From Actinostola sp. cb2023 (taxonomy: Eukaryota > Cnidaria > Anthozoa > Actiniaria > Actinostolidae), in NCBI GenBank assembly GCA_033675265.1, contig JAUJYZ010001358.1:142501-206500 (forward strand): a stretch of 64,000 nucleotides of DNA, written 5' to 3'. This document shows positions 10,871 to 23,277 of the stretch, one piece after another (positions within the stretch are counted from its first letter, which is position 1; each line of letters opens with the position of its first letter). The position numbers were made by a program, and so were the translations under genes. The notes below the pieces were generated by a model that was not told where the DNA came from, made no database searches, and worked only from the letters and a program-made list of their open reading frames with translations.

Positions 10871-13800
10871 ATTTATTACCGCTATTGACAAAATGGCCCC
10901 ATAGTGTTATGTTAGCAAGGTTGCTGAGATCTCGCTGTGGCCCAAATCTAGTTGTCCTATTCAGATAAAGGGGTCCTTTCGGGCCCAGCAAGACGTGAGT
11001 GTGGGATCATGACCCTCCATTGAAAACCACCCATCCACGTCTTGATAACTAGACTCGATTTCTTTGGTAAAATCAATTAGTTTTGTAAGTCCTTGGGGGT
11101 TAATTCTTCTCAAAGAATCATATCCGGGCCATTTATTCTATATGCAATTAAGGGTCTGTTGTTTGACTGCTTAAAGAACATCATTTGGGTCAATTCGCTT
11201 TTGAAATCTATAGAATATCAGTCGTAAGCGAAAACCAGAGCGCTGGAGCTGGAGCATACCACGCGATGGGCCGCATGGATTCAGCGAAATGGAAGTTTTT
11301 AGCGACAGATTTTTGGCTCCTTGGTTGTTCTTTTGTTGATAATATGCAAATCGGGATTGTTATTAAAACTGTAAAGACGCAATTCACATAGCTTTGAATT
11401 AATCTTCTGGAAAGAGGCGTTCCTGCTGGCTTGGTAAAAATACCATTGGAACCTTTGGGGAATGCTTAAAGTATTTATTATTGAGTAATGTAGAACAAAA
11501 CAAAGATTTAATAAGAGTCTTCGGTTTTATATGCCCTGTGAAAGAGAGTACACAAAATGGGCCCCCCATAGGGCGCTTTCTTCATCATTTTCACACGTGT
11601 AATCCTCAAGACACCGTTCTCATAAACTTTGAATTTTTCTTGTTATGCGCTTTTTTCACACGACTTGTACGTTCACAGTTCTTGTGCGTTGAATTGTGTT
11701 GTGATAGTTTTCACAGTCTTCTGATGACCCCAAAGTGCGTTAAACGCAAACAGATACAATTAATAGAAAATTTCATTGAACTAATGAGTTGCAGGGCGCC
11801 GGGATGCTATGGAAGCGTCTTATCACATGGCCCTTTTGCGGTTACTTTTGGTCCACTTTTGAACCAGTTTTGAATGATCTTGAACCAGTTTTGAATGAGC
11901 TCAAAATTCGAGCAGAACTTCAAAGTCAACTTTTTTGGAAGATGATCAAATGTTGGTACATCATTGAATGAGCTCAAAATTCGAGCAGAACTTCAAAGTC
12001 AACTTTTTTGGAAGATGATGAAATGTTGGTACATCTATTATACTAGTGTTACATATTTTAGACAACACGCCTGAGACATTTGCTATCAAATTGGTCAATG
12101 GATGCCCATTCAAGACGTAGACAATTTTATTAGTTTCATCTAATTGAAAATGTAGTATTTAACAACGTATTAGCGAAGAGCCAAGTTCCCACTAATTGTT
12201 TAGCACGGGGGAGGGGTAACACCTGTCATCGAGTCATCACCGAATCTATATTTTTATTTTAAGCTTGCATTAATTATCTCGTTACCTCTTTCAAGATCTC
12301 CTCAAGCCTGAAACTGTCTTGCTAAACCGATAGGATCTTGGCTTTGAATACCAATGTTGATGTTAAGATGAGAAACAATAAAACTTTCGATAGATGTATT
12401 TGTCGGGTATTCAAGTCTTGCCAGGATGTTTTGTTTTGGGCCTTTGAAATTGGGCCAATACAATTAGATGCAAACTGAAAGCTCACAGATTAGAAAACAA
12501 TTACCCTTTTCAGTAAGGATCGCATTTGAACAATCATTATTGATCAATTTGTTTAGAAATTTTCGAGGGTTCTTTTGCTTGTCAAAGCAAGGTATGTGGA
12601 GCAGAGACGATAGCGGTTTTTTTTGTGTGGGGATTCTGGTTGCGTTTGAAAAGTGTTGTATAGGACCCCAAATGTGCTTTCTGTTACCTGTTTAGATTCG
12701 GCGCTATTCAGAAACAGCGTGTTTGTCGAATTGTGCCAAACTAATTGAAAAATTAATTTCAAAGGTTTACAACTCGACCCGGCCTTGAAACGCCGTACGC
12801 GGGATAAACAAACTCGTCCAAAAAGTTTGACACAGGAAATTGATTTTAAGACAAAATGGTACCTTACATTTTCAAAAAAAAAATTCATCGCGTTCGGTAC
12901 CAAAGAATTCCATTCACCTCTAGAAAGATTAATTACGTTGATCTGATTCTGAAAATATAATCTCTTTTTATTGAATTAAAAAAAACAATACAATTTGTTC
13001 TTAGTGTAGTATAGTATTTCTTGGAACTTCTAGTGGACAAACAGAGAAAACCAGAGCTCCAACCGGTATTGGATCTAAACCTACTGATCGAAGAAACACA
13101 AAGGGCACCTTTGATTCCAAAGTTATTTTTGTGAGTTGTCTTTCCAATTCTAAACATGCTGTGTACGACACTTGAACGTGGCTGTTCTGATCAGTGAAAG
13201 AGAAAATCAATAAATACGTCGTCCTTTCCTCTGTGCCCCTTCACCTTACTTTAGAAATTCTCGATTCATTGTTCTAGGAAACAAAACACGAGCCTTTTCT
13301 TCAAGTAGTTGTCTAGTGAAGTCTAGGTTTTAGCATGTTTGTGTTTTGTAGTTTCTAACAAGTCTTGTGGCTGCATTTTTTGTATTCAGGAACACTTTGA
13401 AAGATGTTGTTTTTCATTGCGATTCAATAACTTCAATTGCTTTTCTCTCTTAAAAGCAAAATAAAACAACCAACATTTTTTTTGAGTACGAACTCATCAG
13501 TTGATCGGTTTCAAAATGAAAAACATCAAAATTACCTCATACGATTCCCAAATATTCTTATCCTGAGTTCTTGAAAAAGTGGGTTATTCAAACAGCGGAA
13601 TTGCGTACAAAAGTTACAAACTAGATCTTAGACTATTTAGAATAAGTAAAGTGAGATAAAATAGCAGACATCAAACGTGTATTTGTTGAAAACATGTGTT
13701 CTGTTTAATTGGTTCATTTGTAACGTGAATTCCACGATGAACGAATGGAACTGATAGTATATACATTCTGATAGCGTAAACTAATGTATATGTGCAAAAG

Positions 13801-15588
13801 CGAGAGTACAAATAATTGAAATATAATAAGGCAATAATCATGAAAGACCTAATTTGGTTGAGTCATTTCGTCAGAAAGCTTCATGTAATCCAATATTCAC
13901 CGACCGTTTGTTGGTGATACAAACGAATTTGCTCGAGAATTCGATTTGAAAGTAATTCAAATTGATTCATCTCGGCTAAACTGTATTCTCTAACACTACT
14001 GTCCTAAATTTACAGATTGTTTGAAGTGAATAAATAGTATTGATACAAAGTTCTTGTCATATTTTCCTGTACGCAGACAGGATAGTTTGTCTTTTCTTAA
14101 AACGAAGAGACGCTGACGATTTCATGTTCAAGTTCTCCTGCGGTCATTAAGAAGAACAGAATTACATCAACACTTGCCTTTTATTTGTTACTTGTTTTGT
14201 TTTTGACACGAAAACTGAAGCACCATATCGTTGTTCGATCGAGCGAGCTTATATCTGGCGTTCTACATGAATGATAAACAAACGCAAACAAGAGTAGCCG
14301 AGCTCTGTTCGCAACCCCCTAAGTTACTTTAACTCCCTTAGTCTTAATCACAATAAGAAAACATTGTTGAGAATTGAACATGAAGACCGCACACAATTGT
14401 CTTTGGAAATAAAGACAAATGTTATGTATTTGAGGAACAACTAGGCTATTGTATGGACAAGTAAAGGTTCTTGTACTTGAAGCCAGCTATGCTACGGCTT
14501 AGCGCATATCAAATAAAACCTCACAAAAGGTAGACATATCAAATGTTTCCAATTCAATACAGCCCAGACAGAAAGGTTGACTAGTGTTGAAGTGGTCTTT
14601 TGATTCCCGCTCATCACTCGTTCTTCGATGTTCTATCAGTACATTTAAAGCAAGTGCTTTCGAGTCGAAGTTTCATATTTTCGATGTCCACTCGGCAACC
14701 CATGGATACAGGCTCCTATACATCCCCGAGGTCAACTCGTATTCAATAGCGAAATTTGATTTCTGTTGTCCGAACGCTAATAGAAGTAATTGATTCTCCT
14801 ATATTAATTATATAGTACTTAGAATTGTATCATAGAGAAGTTCCATCTAGCTATTATACTAATTTGCTCGAACGAATATTATTTCATATTAAAAAAACAC
14901 GCTCGTTTGGAATGCCTCAAGCGCTTCGAAGAAACCAAGATATCAAAAACTGGTAAAAACTGGTCAATGTTTACCGATGGGAACTTCACAATTCCGATAT
15001 TAGTATCGTATTTACGAAGATAAATGTTAACGATCGATAAGAAGTAAGTTTGACAGGTTCACAAGGTTTCGTTCACAAGGTTTCGTATTCACGAGAATTT
15101 TCGTCGCCGATAAGCGAAATTAGGACTATCAGAGATCCCTTTCAGATTCAGAAATCGCCATATTTTGATTTTGAGGTTTCAAGTGTTCAATGAATTCATA
15201 GATTATCATTTCAATCGAGCTAATAGACAAGTTCGCAAAAAGGCATTTATGTTTCTGGCTGCTGAGTTAATAAGGCCTGAATGAGATCAGATTAGAACGA
15301 GTTTAATCAGACTTCGGTATTACAAGTGCTCAATCGGTCACCGCTACTAGAACTCATGGCGTAGAATTCTCAAAACTCAAGGCAAACACTAAATCACACA
15401 GACGACAACGTCTTTAGAGCCTGTCAAAAGCACTTCGGCAAACAACGGCAAAAACAAACGACTAACAATAAAAAAAGGCAAGTGTTGACCGCTTTGATAA
15501 ACACGTGAATTACGATGTTACTTGTCTTCAAGAAAGTTACACACACAATAAAATACAAGACAAATATTTGGCTACCGTTAAGCTTGTA
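10871..15588. other. Repeat-poor intergenic region 3' of the Sox gene
   Basis: Almost free of the arrays and foldbacks that fill the rest of the window. The only repeat seen is a 72-73-bp direct duplication at 11891-12036. No exon with a recognisable domain was found. Such gene-poor, repeat-poor flanks are common around developmental regulators and could hold enhancers, but I see no specific site I can defend. Confidence 0.5.
11891..12036. repeat. Tandem duplication, 72-73 bp x 2
   Basis: The block from TTGAATGAGCTCAAAATTCG through GATGATCAAATGTTGGTACA is repeated immediately, with one visible change (ATCAAA to ATGAAA). Confidence 0.95.
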
Positions 15589-16266
15589 CTACATGTGTCG
15601 TTGAGTAAACAGTTGTGGATACGATGTGCTGTGCTCTTGCGAGGGCTGGATGTGAATGTTCTGAGAGCCTGCATAGGCTGTAGTAGTTGGTGGCGAGTCC
15701 ATCGGTGGTCCATATATGTGGCCACTTGGCATAATGTCTCCAGTTCGAACAGGGTAAGCCAATTCATGTACACTTGTAGTATGCGGTGGTGGAGCTGTGC
15801 CGTAGGGATGAGACTGCCTTGGACCATGCATTGACATATCATACACTTGATAACTGGGCTGGCTTGGCATTTGGTAATACTGTTGATACATGGCTTCTGG
15901 TGATGGCATGCTGTTGGGGTAGCCGGCCATTTTCAAGGCTGGATGCTGAGCAGCGTCAGGCGTTGGATAAGGGAATGGGTATGCTGCCTTCTTCAGGATG
16001 TTTTGCTTAGGTTTTCGCCTTCTAGGCTTGTACTTATAACCTGGATGATCTCGACTATGCTGTTGCTGCAGTTTTTTAGCTTCATCGACGTACGGTGCCT
16101 TGTCTTCGTCGGTTAACCCCTTCCATCGAGCGCCCAAAATTTTACTAATCTCAGAATTGTGCAGTCTTGGAGATTCTTGAGAAATGGCTTTGCGTTGAGC
16201 TCTTGACCAAACCATGAACGCATTCATAGGTCTTTTTATATGTCCACTGTCTTTAGGAGTACTCAT
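15589..16266 (-). CDS. SoxB-like HMG-box transcription factor
   Basis: Predicted 225-residue nuclear DNA-binding protein. The start chosen is ATG at 16266 ([17 protein letters not shown]), with AAC before it. The frame stays open 60 codons further upstream, but those residues are not Sox-like. The HMG box spans roughly residues 9-87: [17 protein letters not shown], then [14 protein letters not shown], then [13 protein letters not shown], ending in the basic tail [11 protein letters not shown]. In known Sox proteins this domain binds the minor groove at (A/T)ACAA(A/T) and bends DNA. The following [12 protein letters not shown] recalls the LLKK..Y.FP stretch after the box in SoxB2 (Sox14/21) proteins. 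The rest is rich in Tyr, Pro, Gln, Met and Ser, as in activation regions. It appears to be a single exon, common for SoxB genes. Orthology within SoxB is not settled from the box alone. Confidence 0.9.
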   Translation of the reverse strand: MSTPKDSGHIKRPMNAFMVWSRAQRKAISQESPRLHNSEISKILGARWKGLTDEDKAPYVDEAKKLQQQHSRDHPGYKYKPRRRKPKQNILKKAAYPFPYPTPDAAQHPALKMAGYPNSMPSPEAMYQQYYQMPSQPSYQVYDMSMHGPRQSHPYGTAPPPHTTSVHELAYPVRTGDIMPSGHIYGPPMDSPPTTTAYAGSQNIHIQPSQEHSTSYPQLFTQRHM

Positions 16267-18450
16267 GTTGGCAATGTTTCTTGTTTCTACAGCACCGTCC
16301 TTCTCAATAGGGCTTGACAACTGAATGGTTGCGAACACTAGTGGTCCTTTCCGTGTGTAAGCTCTGACAAAGCTATTTACATTTCTAGCGTTGCACGTGA
16401 ACAATGCGTTTTTAGAAATATTAATTACCATAATCATTCCAAACATCAGAGGAACAAAAAAAACAATGCAAAGAAGTTTGGACTGTATTTATTTGAATAA
16501 TTAATCAGCTTGCAATCTCTACAGAGAGTAAAAAATCTTGGGAAGTGCAGTGCCCTTCTTAACACGTCTTTTTAATTCATCCATTGAAGGACTAGTTGAC
16601 CACACTGTTTGTTTTCTGATCAGTCTTGGTCAAGTGGCTTTTTGTAGCGCGATCGGTGACATGTCTTATTGAAGCACAGCTTGACCCTTGCACATTAATC
16701 AGTTTCAAAGTTAATCAGATGTTTGCTTTCGCATTTATGTCTAATTTTAAGCGGATATTAGGACAACTATATTCAATCACAGATCAAAGACACTAGTGAT
16801 TTTTGTAAATATTTGCGGGGTCTCGGGAAAAAAAACCGGCGTTGTTCGGATTCTGTTGTGGAAAGATTTCGTCATATGGTGTGTTTTCTGTTAGGAATGT
16901 ATCCGTTTGGTGTAAGGCCGAATATAAGTCCAACAGTCCAAAGCGTTGATTCATATTCAAAAATCAACGCTGAATTCATTGAACGAAGTCCATTGTTATG
17001 CAGATGTATAACACACTGACGTGGCCCCTCACTGCATAGTAGCCTCTCGAGGAAAAATCCACAGACGCCCGTTGTCTTCCGGTCGCTTCGTCTTTGCGTC
17101 GAGGACTTGTTGCTCTATTATATTGTACGGCCACGCGACTGTCCCGTACTTACGTTAAATACTAAACTATTGAAAACTAACAAGAACCTGTTCACGCTCG
17201 ACTCGACTGTGTTGAAAAAGAACAGTCATGGATCACTTCTGCGGTCATGGTCGATGCGTGCTCAGAATGCACAGTGCTTCTGTCACTTCGTATGTTCTCA
17301 AAGCTATTTGGTTGTGCGTGCATATGTTCTGCACTTGAGGGATGGAATTTTAGCGGGAACTTTGGCGTCATGTGCGTCATGCTCTAGATGTGCAAAGCGG
17401 CCTTGACAAAACCGCAGAATGCCGAAGAAAGGCCCGGCCAAATTAGCTTGCCCCTTTGTTCTTCCGAAAAGACCTAAGTTTATTATGGGTGACGCATTAT
17501 GAGTGAGGCATTATAGGAAGTACTGAAGCATATCTGTAGTTGCTTTTGTTGATGCGGTGTTTCTATGTAGAGGACGAAGCTAATTAGGTCCCTAGTGGCC
17601 TAGATCTGAAGGCCGCGCCGACAGGACTAATTATGGCCAAGTGTCGAGCAAAACTGACAAGCGAAGTGTTCCCAGCAATATGTTACGCCTACATCGAGAA
17701 AACTCCCATTTTGAAGCTATTTTAAAATGCTATCTTCTTTTTCAGTTTTATATGTCTCCTTTCTCTACCACTAAGAATTAGTACGTTCTGATCGTAATCT
17801 TAGTACTCGAATTATAACCCAAAACACACTTTTGTATTAATTACATATCCTTGGTTCCTACCCGTATAACTTTTTTTTTGGATAAAATATTTCCAAAATT
17901 CAACGTTTCTTCTTCAAGAAAGTTGTCCAGAGAATTATTTTCACATGGCTGGCATCTTGAATACCGGAACTTCAAGCGCGAAGCTCATTTGTAATGATTA
18001 TATTTAATTAACAGGTTTGTTTTCTGCTCCCTTGTATAGTACCTTTCTCAAAACGTAATGTTGTTTTAGTTTCATACCATTGTGAGATCCGCAAAGTTTA
18101 CCTTTCAGGAGAATGAAGTTTGATATAGTATTTGATTGGCAGAAATATTCTTTTATGTCATTTGTGTGGCTTATCTTGTAAGCTATTGTGCTAGTGCGGG
18201 GGACTTTGTAAAACATTGTTGGTGGTTTTTGTTGTACTTGTTAATAAATTAAAGCAAGTTTAATTTGTATTATGGGCGAACTAAACTTGCGCAATTTCAA
18301 GGTTTTTCAAACAAAACTCGGGACAATTTCCTTTTAGGAACGACTTCATACGTATACACCTAATTGCAATAACATTGTCGTATAAAAATGTCAAATATGA
18401 ATAATTAGGCTTGCAAACAACATTCGCGGATTTTACTAGTTCTCACAGCC
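16267..18450. promoter_or_regulatory. Upstream flank of the Sox gene, repeat-poor
   Basis: Lies 5' of the minus-strand Sox gene and should contain its promoter. No TATA box or other single site stands out. The sequence is largely unique with no tandem array. Short open frames here lack domains. The boundary on the far side is the hairpin element at 18461. Confidence 0.4.
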
Positions 18451-18460
18451 GTCATGCATC

Positions 18461-18535
18461 CATGCTCGAGAATCCAGCGGTGCTCTTCGGCGTGGGCTCG
18501 GAACGCCGAAGAGCACCGCTGGATTCTCGAGCATG
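18461..18535. mobile_element. Perfect 33-bp-stem hairpin micro-element
   Basis: CATGCTCGAGAATCCAGCGG and its 13-bp continuation (18461-18493) is the exact reverse complement of 18503-18535, with a 9-nt loop. It is flanked by TCATGCATC (18452-18460) and TCATGCACC (18536-18544), a 9-bp direct repeat with one mismatch. That fits a target duplication of a hAT- or Mutator-like insertion. The absence of stem mismatches implies recent origin. A transcript would fold into a pre-miRNA-sized hairpin, but nothing shows that it is transcribed. Confidence 0.85.
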
Positions 18536-18550
18536 TCATGCACCATGGTA

Positions 18551-18923
18551 TAGACCGAATGCAATAATGGCGGAATCAGTACATCTCATTTTTAGTTAGT
18601 GATATGATACAGCCATCGTTTCAAAGAGTATAATAACAAAAAGAACCTACAAGATTTTAGAGCGATTCTACAAAAATGTAAAAAGTTAGAGCGAATATTG
18701 AAATCACAAAGATTTGTAATGAGTTTTGGACTGACTTGCCTCGTTTCCATGCAATTGCTAGAATTCAAATGGTTATAACTTTACGATGGTTTTATTTAAA
18801 TTGATGGGCTTTTGATGTATTACTAGACTATGTATGGTCTTTCAAAAAATGATATTATATTTATTAAATTCGTATTTTTTCTCAGTTTATGCAAAGTATT
18901 CCGCCATTATTGCATTCGGTCTA
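18551..18923. mobile_element. MITE with TAGACCGAATGCAATAATGG ends
   Basis: A 26-bp perfect terminal inverted repeat (18551-18576 and 18898-18923). The outermost TA can be read as a target duplication, leaving GACC...GGTC ends. The interior is AT-rich and non-coding. Confidence 0.85.
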
Positions 18924-19152
18924 TGACAACAGGTTTTGGGCTTTTCCTTACATTGCATAATCATGGTCATATTTTCTTGGAAGAACTGACAATACTACAA
19001 GCTATGATGATTATGCTGAATTAATCACTATGTGGCTTTTTCCATTTTTCTATTGCATAATAGTTGTCGGGTCGACATTCATGATGCTAAGCTAAGACCA
19101 AAAGGAATTCTGGGAAATTGAAATTCTCCATTTGCTTGGTTTCAGTAGACGT
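18924..19152. other. Short unique spacer
   Basis: AT-rich sequence between two foldback elements. No gene feature was seen. Confidence 0.4.
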
Positions 19153-19622
19153 CGTAGAATCCCGGTTATATGCCCCGGGCTTATATAACTTCGTAAGGGT
19201 TTTGTGGTGGGCTTATAATGGGGGGGAGGTGGGGGGGCTTATAAAAGGGAGGGGAAAAACGTCTGAAACCCGTTCTATTTTTTATTAAATGTTTATAATC
19301 GTGACCATTTTAGTTAAACAGTGTTCATGCAACAATAACAGTAAACGTTTTTAAACGTGAATATGCTCAGCAAATACTATAATCTGAGCGGATTTTCAAG
19401 CAATGAGCTACCGTATACTACTGGACTCCATCAGCCTCGTTTGCAACGTACACCTAATTGCCTGATTATTGTTTCCTGTATGTGGTATCCCGTTCCCGTA
19501 TGGGGAGGAGTAAATGAAGGGAGCTTATTGCCGGGGGGGGGCTTATAACCGGGTGGAAATTTCTGTTAGCAAACAGGTGGGCTTATAATCGGGGGGGGGG
19601 GCTTATAACCGGGATTCTACGG
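19153..19622. mobile_element. MITE with GTAGAATCCCGGTTATA ends
   Basis: GTAGAATCCCGGTTATA at the left is matched by TATAACCGGGATTCTAC at the right. Inside, GGGCTTATAA is reiterated with G-runs (19200-19260, 19540-19605), so the subterminal part is itself a short repeat. It has no transposase. Confidence 0.8.
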
Positions 19623-19824
19623 TATCCGGTACATGCCGTGCAGAATTTTTATCAGCTGAATTGCAAGTTTTCAATAGTATACTCTGCTTGATAGAACATG
19701 ATGGTCAGTGTTTGCTTTTGTTCATATGTCACTTAGTTTTTACGCAGAAACATTTTTTTTCTTTATTATTATTTTTTAAGAGTGAGTTATTGCCAGTTGC
19801 GTCAGAAGTTTGGAGACTATTATT

Positions 19825-21250
19825 ACCTTCCGTAAGCGACCACCCAAAATGTCAAGCTTTGTGGTCGCTTACGAGAGGTTCCAACTATAGTGATTTGACT
19901 TGGAAATGAACTTTTGGTATTTTGGAAAACTGGTCGCTTAGGAGCGCTAAAAGTTACCACTGACGTAATTGTGACGTCATAACGAATTGTTACATTTCTC
20001 GGAAAATCCGAGATCATTTTAAAACATTCCGAAAAGTAGATATTTCGAAAGAGAATAATATTCTCTGAAATTTGGTGCAACTTTTATCTCGATGCGATAA
20101 TTTATGGCTGAGTTATAAAGGATTTTCATTTTGTAATGACGTCATAGAAATGACGTCCCCTAAATAGCAATAAGGCTTTACGGAGCAACGAAAATCGATG
20201 AAATGATGTTCTCACGATCATTTATGGCTAATAAGAGATGTTTGTAATGGACGAAGCTGAAAATTTTGGTCCACGATCTTTATTAGGGATATTTTAAAAT
20301 ATTGGTGACGTCATTTTGACGTAACAGGAATCTGCCTATATTTTTGATTAATATATCTAATACTTATCTTCAAAAAATCTAAAAACATACGATTTGGGGG
20401 GCTACTTAGTTCTTTCAAAGTGTAAAGGCAAAAGATTTTGAAACGAAAAAGTTTTCGTATGAAGAAGTTTATTTATGAATGGCTCTATATAATTCATTTG
20501 GGAAATTATGAACAATATTTATAGAAATAACTTCTTCATTCATGATCAACTTTTTTGTTTGAAAATCTTTTGTCTTTACACTTTGCATATTGAAAGAACT
20601 AAGTAGTCCCCCAAATCGTATGTTTTTAGATTTTTGATTTCAGTGAAGATAAGTATTATATATATTAATCAAAATTATAGGCAGATTCCTGTTACGTCAT
20701 AATGACGTCACCAATATTTTAAAATATCCTAACAAAGATCGTGGACCAAAATTTTCAGCTTCGTCCATTACAAACATCTCTTATTAGCAATAAATGATCG
20801 TGAGAACATCATTTCATCGATTTCCGTTGCTCCGTAAAGCTTTATTGCTATTTAGGTGACGTCATTTCTATGACGTCATTACAAAATGAACATCCTTTAT
20901 AACTCAGCCATGAATTATCGCATCGAGATAAAAGTTGCACCAAATTTCAGAGAATGTTATTCTCTTTCGAAATATCTACTTTTCGGGATGTTTTAAAGTG
21001 ATCTCGGTTTTTCCGAGAAATGTAACAATTCGTGATGACGTCACAATTACGTCAGTGGTAACTTTTAGCAAACCAAAATAAAACGCTATATGTAGTAAGC
21101 AACCTCCGAAAATTGCATCCCAATTGATGTGAAATTGTTGAAAATACGAAGGTTATTGCAAAAGAGGCACATTAACATTGCCGATTTTGGGGTCATTTAT
21201 GCCCGACGTGGGTCGCTTACGAGAGTGGTCGCAACCGGAGGTTCAACTAA
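19825..21250. mobile_element. GTCGCTTACGAGAGG element split by a palindrome
   Basis: CGTAAGCGACCACCCAAAAT, AGGTTCCAACTATAGTGATT and TTTTGGAAAACTGGTCGCTT at the left, and GGTCGCAACCGGAGGTTCAA at the right, match the compact element at 51477-51733 in the same order. The 1.1-kb palindrome at 19946-21069 interrupts this copy. The ends here are worn; the other copy has TACAGT/ACTGTA termini. Confidence 0.8.
19946..21069. mobile_element. 1.1-kb palindromic element with seven TGACGTCA sites
   Basis: The arms, each about 550 bp, start GCTAAAAGTTACCACTGACG and end with the inverted form at 21069, meeting near 20500. Identity is high apart from small changes. Perfect TGACGTCA octamers (the consensus CREB/ATF site) lie at 19972, 20138, 20306, 20703, 20858, 20871 and 21036, plus near-matches. 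No transposase is seen. It could be a foldback transposon, or two elements joined head to head. Confidence 0.85.
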
Positions 21251-21760
21251 TAGTAATAATAATAATAGTAATAATAATATTCTTGATGAGTTTCAACGTT
21301 GATACTAAATCTATAAGGAACGCAAAAAAATTACGACGTTTTGACACCGTCCGATGTCATAATGTCAAGTAAACTGGAACAGTTGTACACTGTATAAATA
21401 TCCTTGTATATTATTATTCACCTTTACTTGATGATGACATTTGTGTTTCTTATAAAAAATATTAATAATAAAAATAATAATAATCCAGGGACGGATTTAC
21501 GGATTTACGAAGGAGCACGTCCCCCTTTTGGAAATTCGAATACCTTTTTTTGCCAAAAAAACATTTTACATAAAATTTGGCTGAAATTAACCAATGTCCA
21601 ACCTGAACGCCCCTCAAATCTCCCAGAATTCCACGTGCTTCGCTTTGTACTATACTGGAACTAATAATAAATAAATTGAATTACGGTAAGCTTGAGAAAA
21701 GATGTTAACATCTTTTATCGATTAATGTACAATGAGATGTCCTGTCCTTGATGTCCTGTG
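21251..21760. other. AT-rich DNA with AAT microsatellites
   Basis: (TAA)n near 21250-21280 and 21463-21485. The rest is unremarkable, with no exon-like structure. Confidence 0.5.
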
Positions 21761-22305
21761 TTTATTCAGGTGATTCGGTGTTTCATTTTTCGTCACACAA
21801 CGGGCCCTAGATTTAATATTACGGGGTTTACTCGTTACTCCAGGAGATGGGTACCCTGTGGTTATTACCTCCTGCTTCCCAATCCCCTCTCTTGACACAG
21901 GAAGCCTGGAAGAAGCTGCGTATGGATTTATTCAGGTGATTCGGTGTTTCATTTTTCGTCACACAACGGGCCCTAGATTTAATATTACGGGGTTTACTCG
22001 TTACTCCAGGAGATGGGTACCCTGTGGTTATTACCTCCTGCTTCCCAATCTCTTCTTGCCACAGGAAGCCCGGTTGGCATTTTGTGGTACCCATTTTGTT
22101 GTCGTATGGGCTTCCTGTGACAATGACATTTTTAATTCGGTCCAAGGCCTTCCCTGCCATTTGTTACACAGGATTCCCAGCTGAGAGAGTTACCTGTGGT
22201 GAGAAGTATATGTAATCTGAGTACGTAGCGAAACATAGGAAGCAGGAAGCCCATACGACAACAAAATGGGTACCCCAAAATGCCAACCGGGCTTCCTGTG
22301 TCAAG
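21761..22305. repeat. 166-bp tandem duplication plus inverted segment
   Basis: The block TTTATTCAGGTGATTCGGTG ... CTCCTGCTTCCCAATC at 21761-21890 recurs at 21927-22056. Next, ACAGGAAGCCCGGTTGGCAT at 22069 is repeated in inverted orientation at 22242-22301, each copy bounded by CACAGGAAGCCC or its complement. This forms an imperfect palindrome of about 240 bp. Confidence 0.8.
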
Positions 22306-22389
22306 AAGAGAGGAGATTGGGAATTCAGAGAAAAAACACAAAGGAAACGGAACGAAATATAACTGAACAAAATAACCAGCAAGAAAGAA

Positions 22390-23003
22390 GATAGTATCAG
22401 TACATTATTATAAGAGAATGTATGTGGATAATGTCTATAAAATCAATAAGATAATAAAGTTAAATTAAAGTCCTCTATAAAATCGTCTGTATCTTTTTCA
22501 ATTATTCCTTTCCTTCAAATATTCTCTTCTTCATCCCGAGGAAGACTGGTACAAGGCATTCTGGGTAAGCCACAGGTAGCCCAAGCTGTGTAGTGAGTTC
22601 AATAAAATCAATAAGTTAATAAAGTTTAAATGAAATCATCTATACAGTCGTCTGTATATTTTTCAATTATTCCTTTATTACCTGTGAAGATTTGGAGGAG
22701 AAGGGCTAGTTTTAAAATGGCTATAACTCGCTTCAAATCTTCACAGGCAATAAAGAAATAATTGAAAAAGATACAGACGACTCTATAGAGGATTTCATTT
22801 TAACTTTATTATTTTATTCATTTTATTGACATTAATATCCACATATATCTTTAGCGAACTGAGGAGGTTGAGAAAACGAAACTAGTTTTCGCTAAGTAAG
22901 TTAATAAAGTGCGTAAAGGAATAAAATGAAGGTATAGAACCTCGTCTTATGTACTATGAAATATCCACATACATTCTCTTATAATAATGTACTGAAACAC
23001 AGC
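22390..23003. mobile_element. Nested foldback element
   Basis: TACATTATTATAAGAGAATG at 22400 pairs with CATTCTCTTATAATAATGTA at 22973. Inside it a second inverted pair, CAGTCGTCTGTATATTTTTC (22643) against GATACAGACGACT (22771), forms a stem around AAATGGCTATAACTCGCTT. Several CACAGGTAGCCC motifs lie at its edges. It is non-coding. Confidence 0.7.
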
Positions 23004-23277
23004 TTGGGCTACCTGTGCTATTATGTTATTATTGTTTGTCTTTGTCCGTATGTTCATATTGGCCGAGCAAGCTTGGTAACGAGTCATCGTAAATGCGAAT
23101 GAAAACAAGCAAAATCAGTAGAGTTTGCAATCGGCTACGAAAATAACCTTTCACATCAATCACTCACTCTTACTACCTCATCCGTGAAGCAACTGTGACT
23201 CATCAAAATTTGTTATTCGAAACAAGTGGCGCTCACTTGAACAAGAATGTAAACTATGACGGTCGTCAGTACACGCT

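Noticed and set aside
11481..12903. Open frames of 116-130 codons in the Sox 3' flank
   Set aside because: Composition is non-coding-like, no domain or splice context; consistent with chance in this length of DNA.
16267..16446. Upstream in-frame start for the Sox gene (285-residue form)
   Set aside because: The extra 60 residues are not Sox-like and the inner ATG with AAC context directly precedes the usual short leader before the HMG box.
21828..22382. Overlapping open frames of 60-110 codons on both strands
   Set aside because: They come from a direct duplication plus inverted repeat; no domain, and frames mirror each other across the palindrome.
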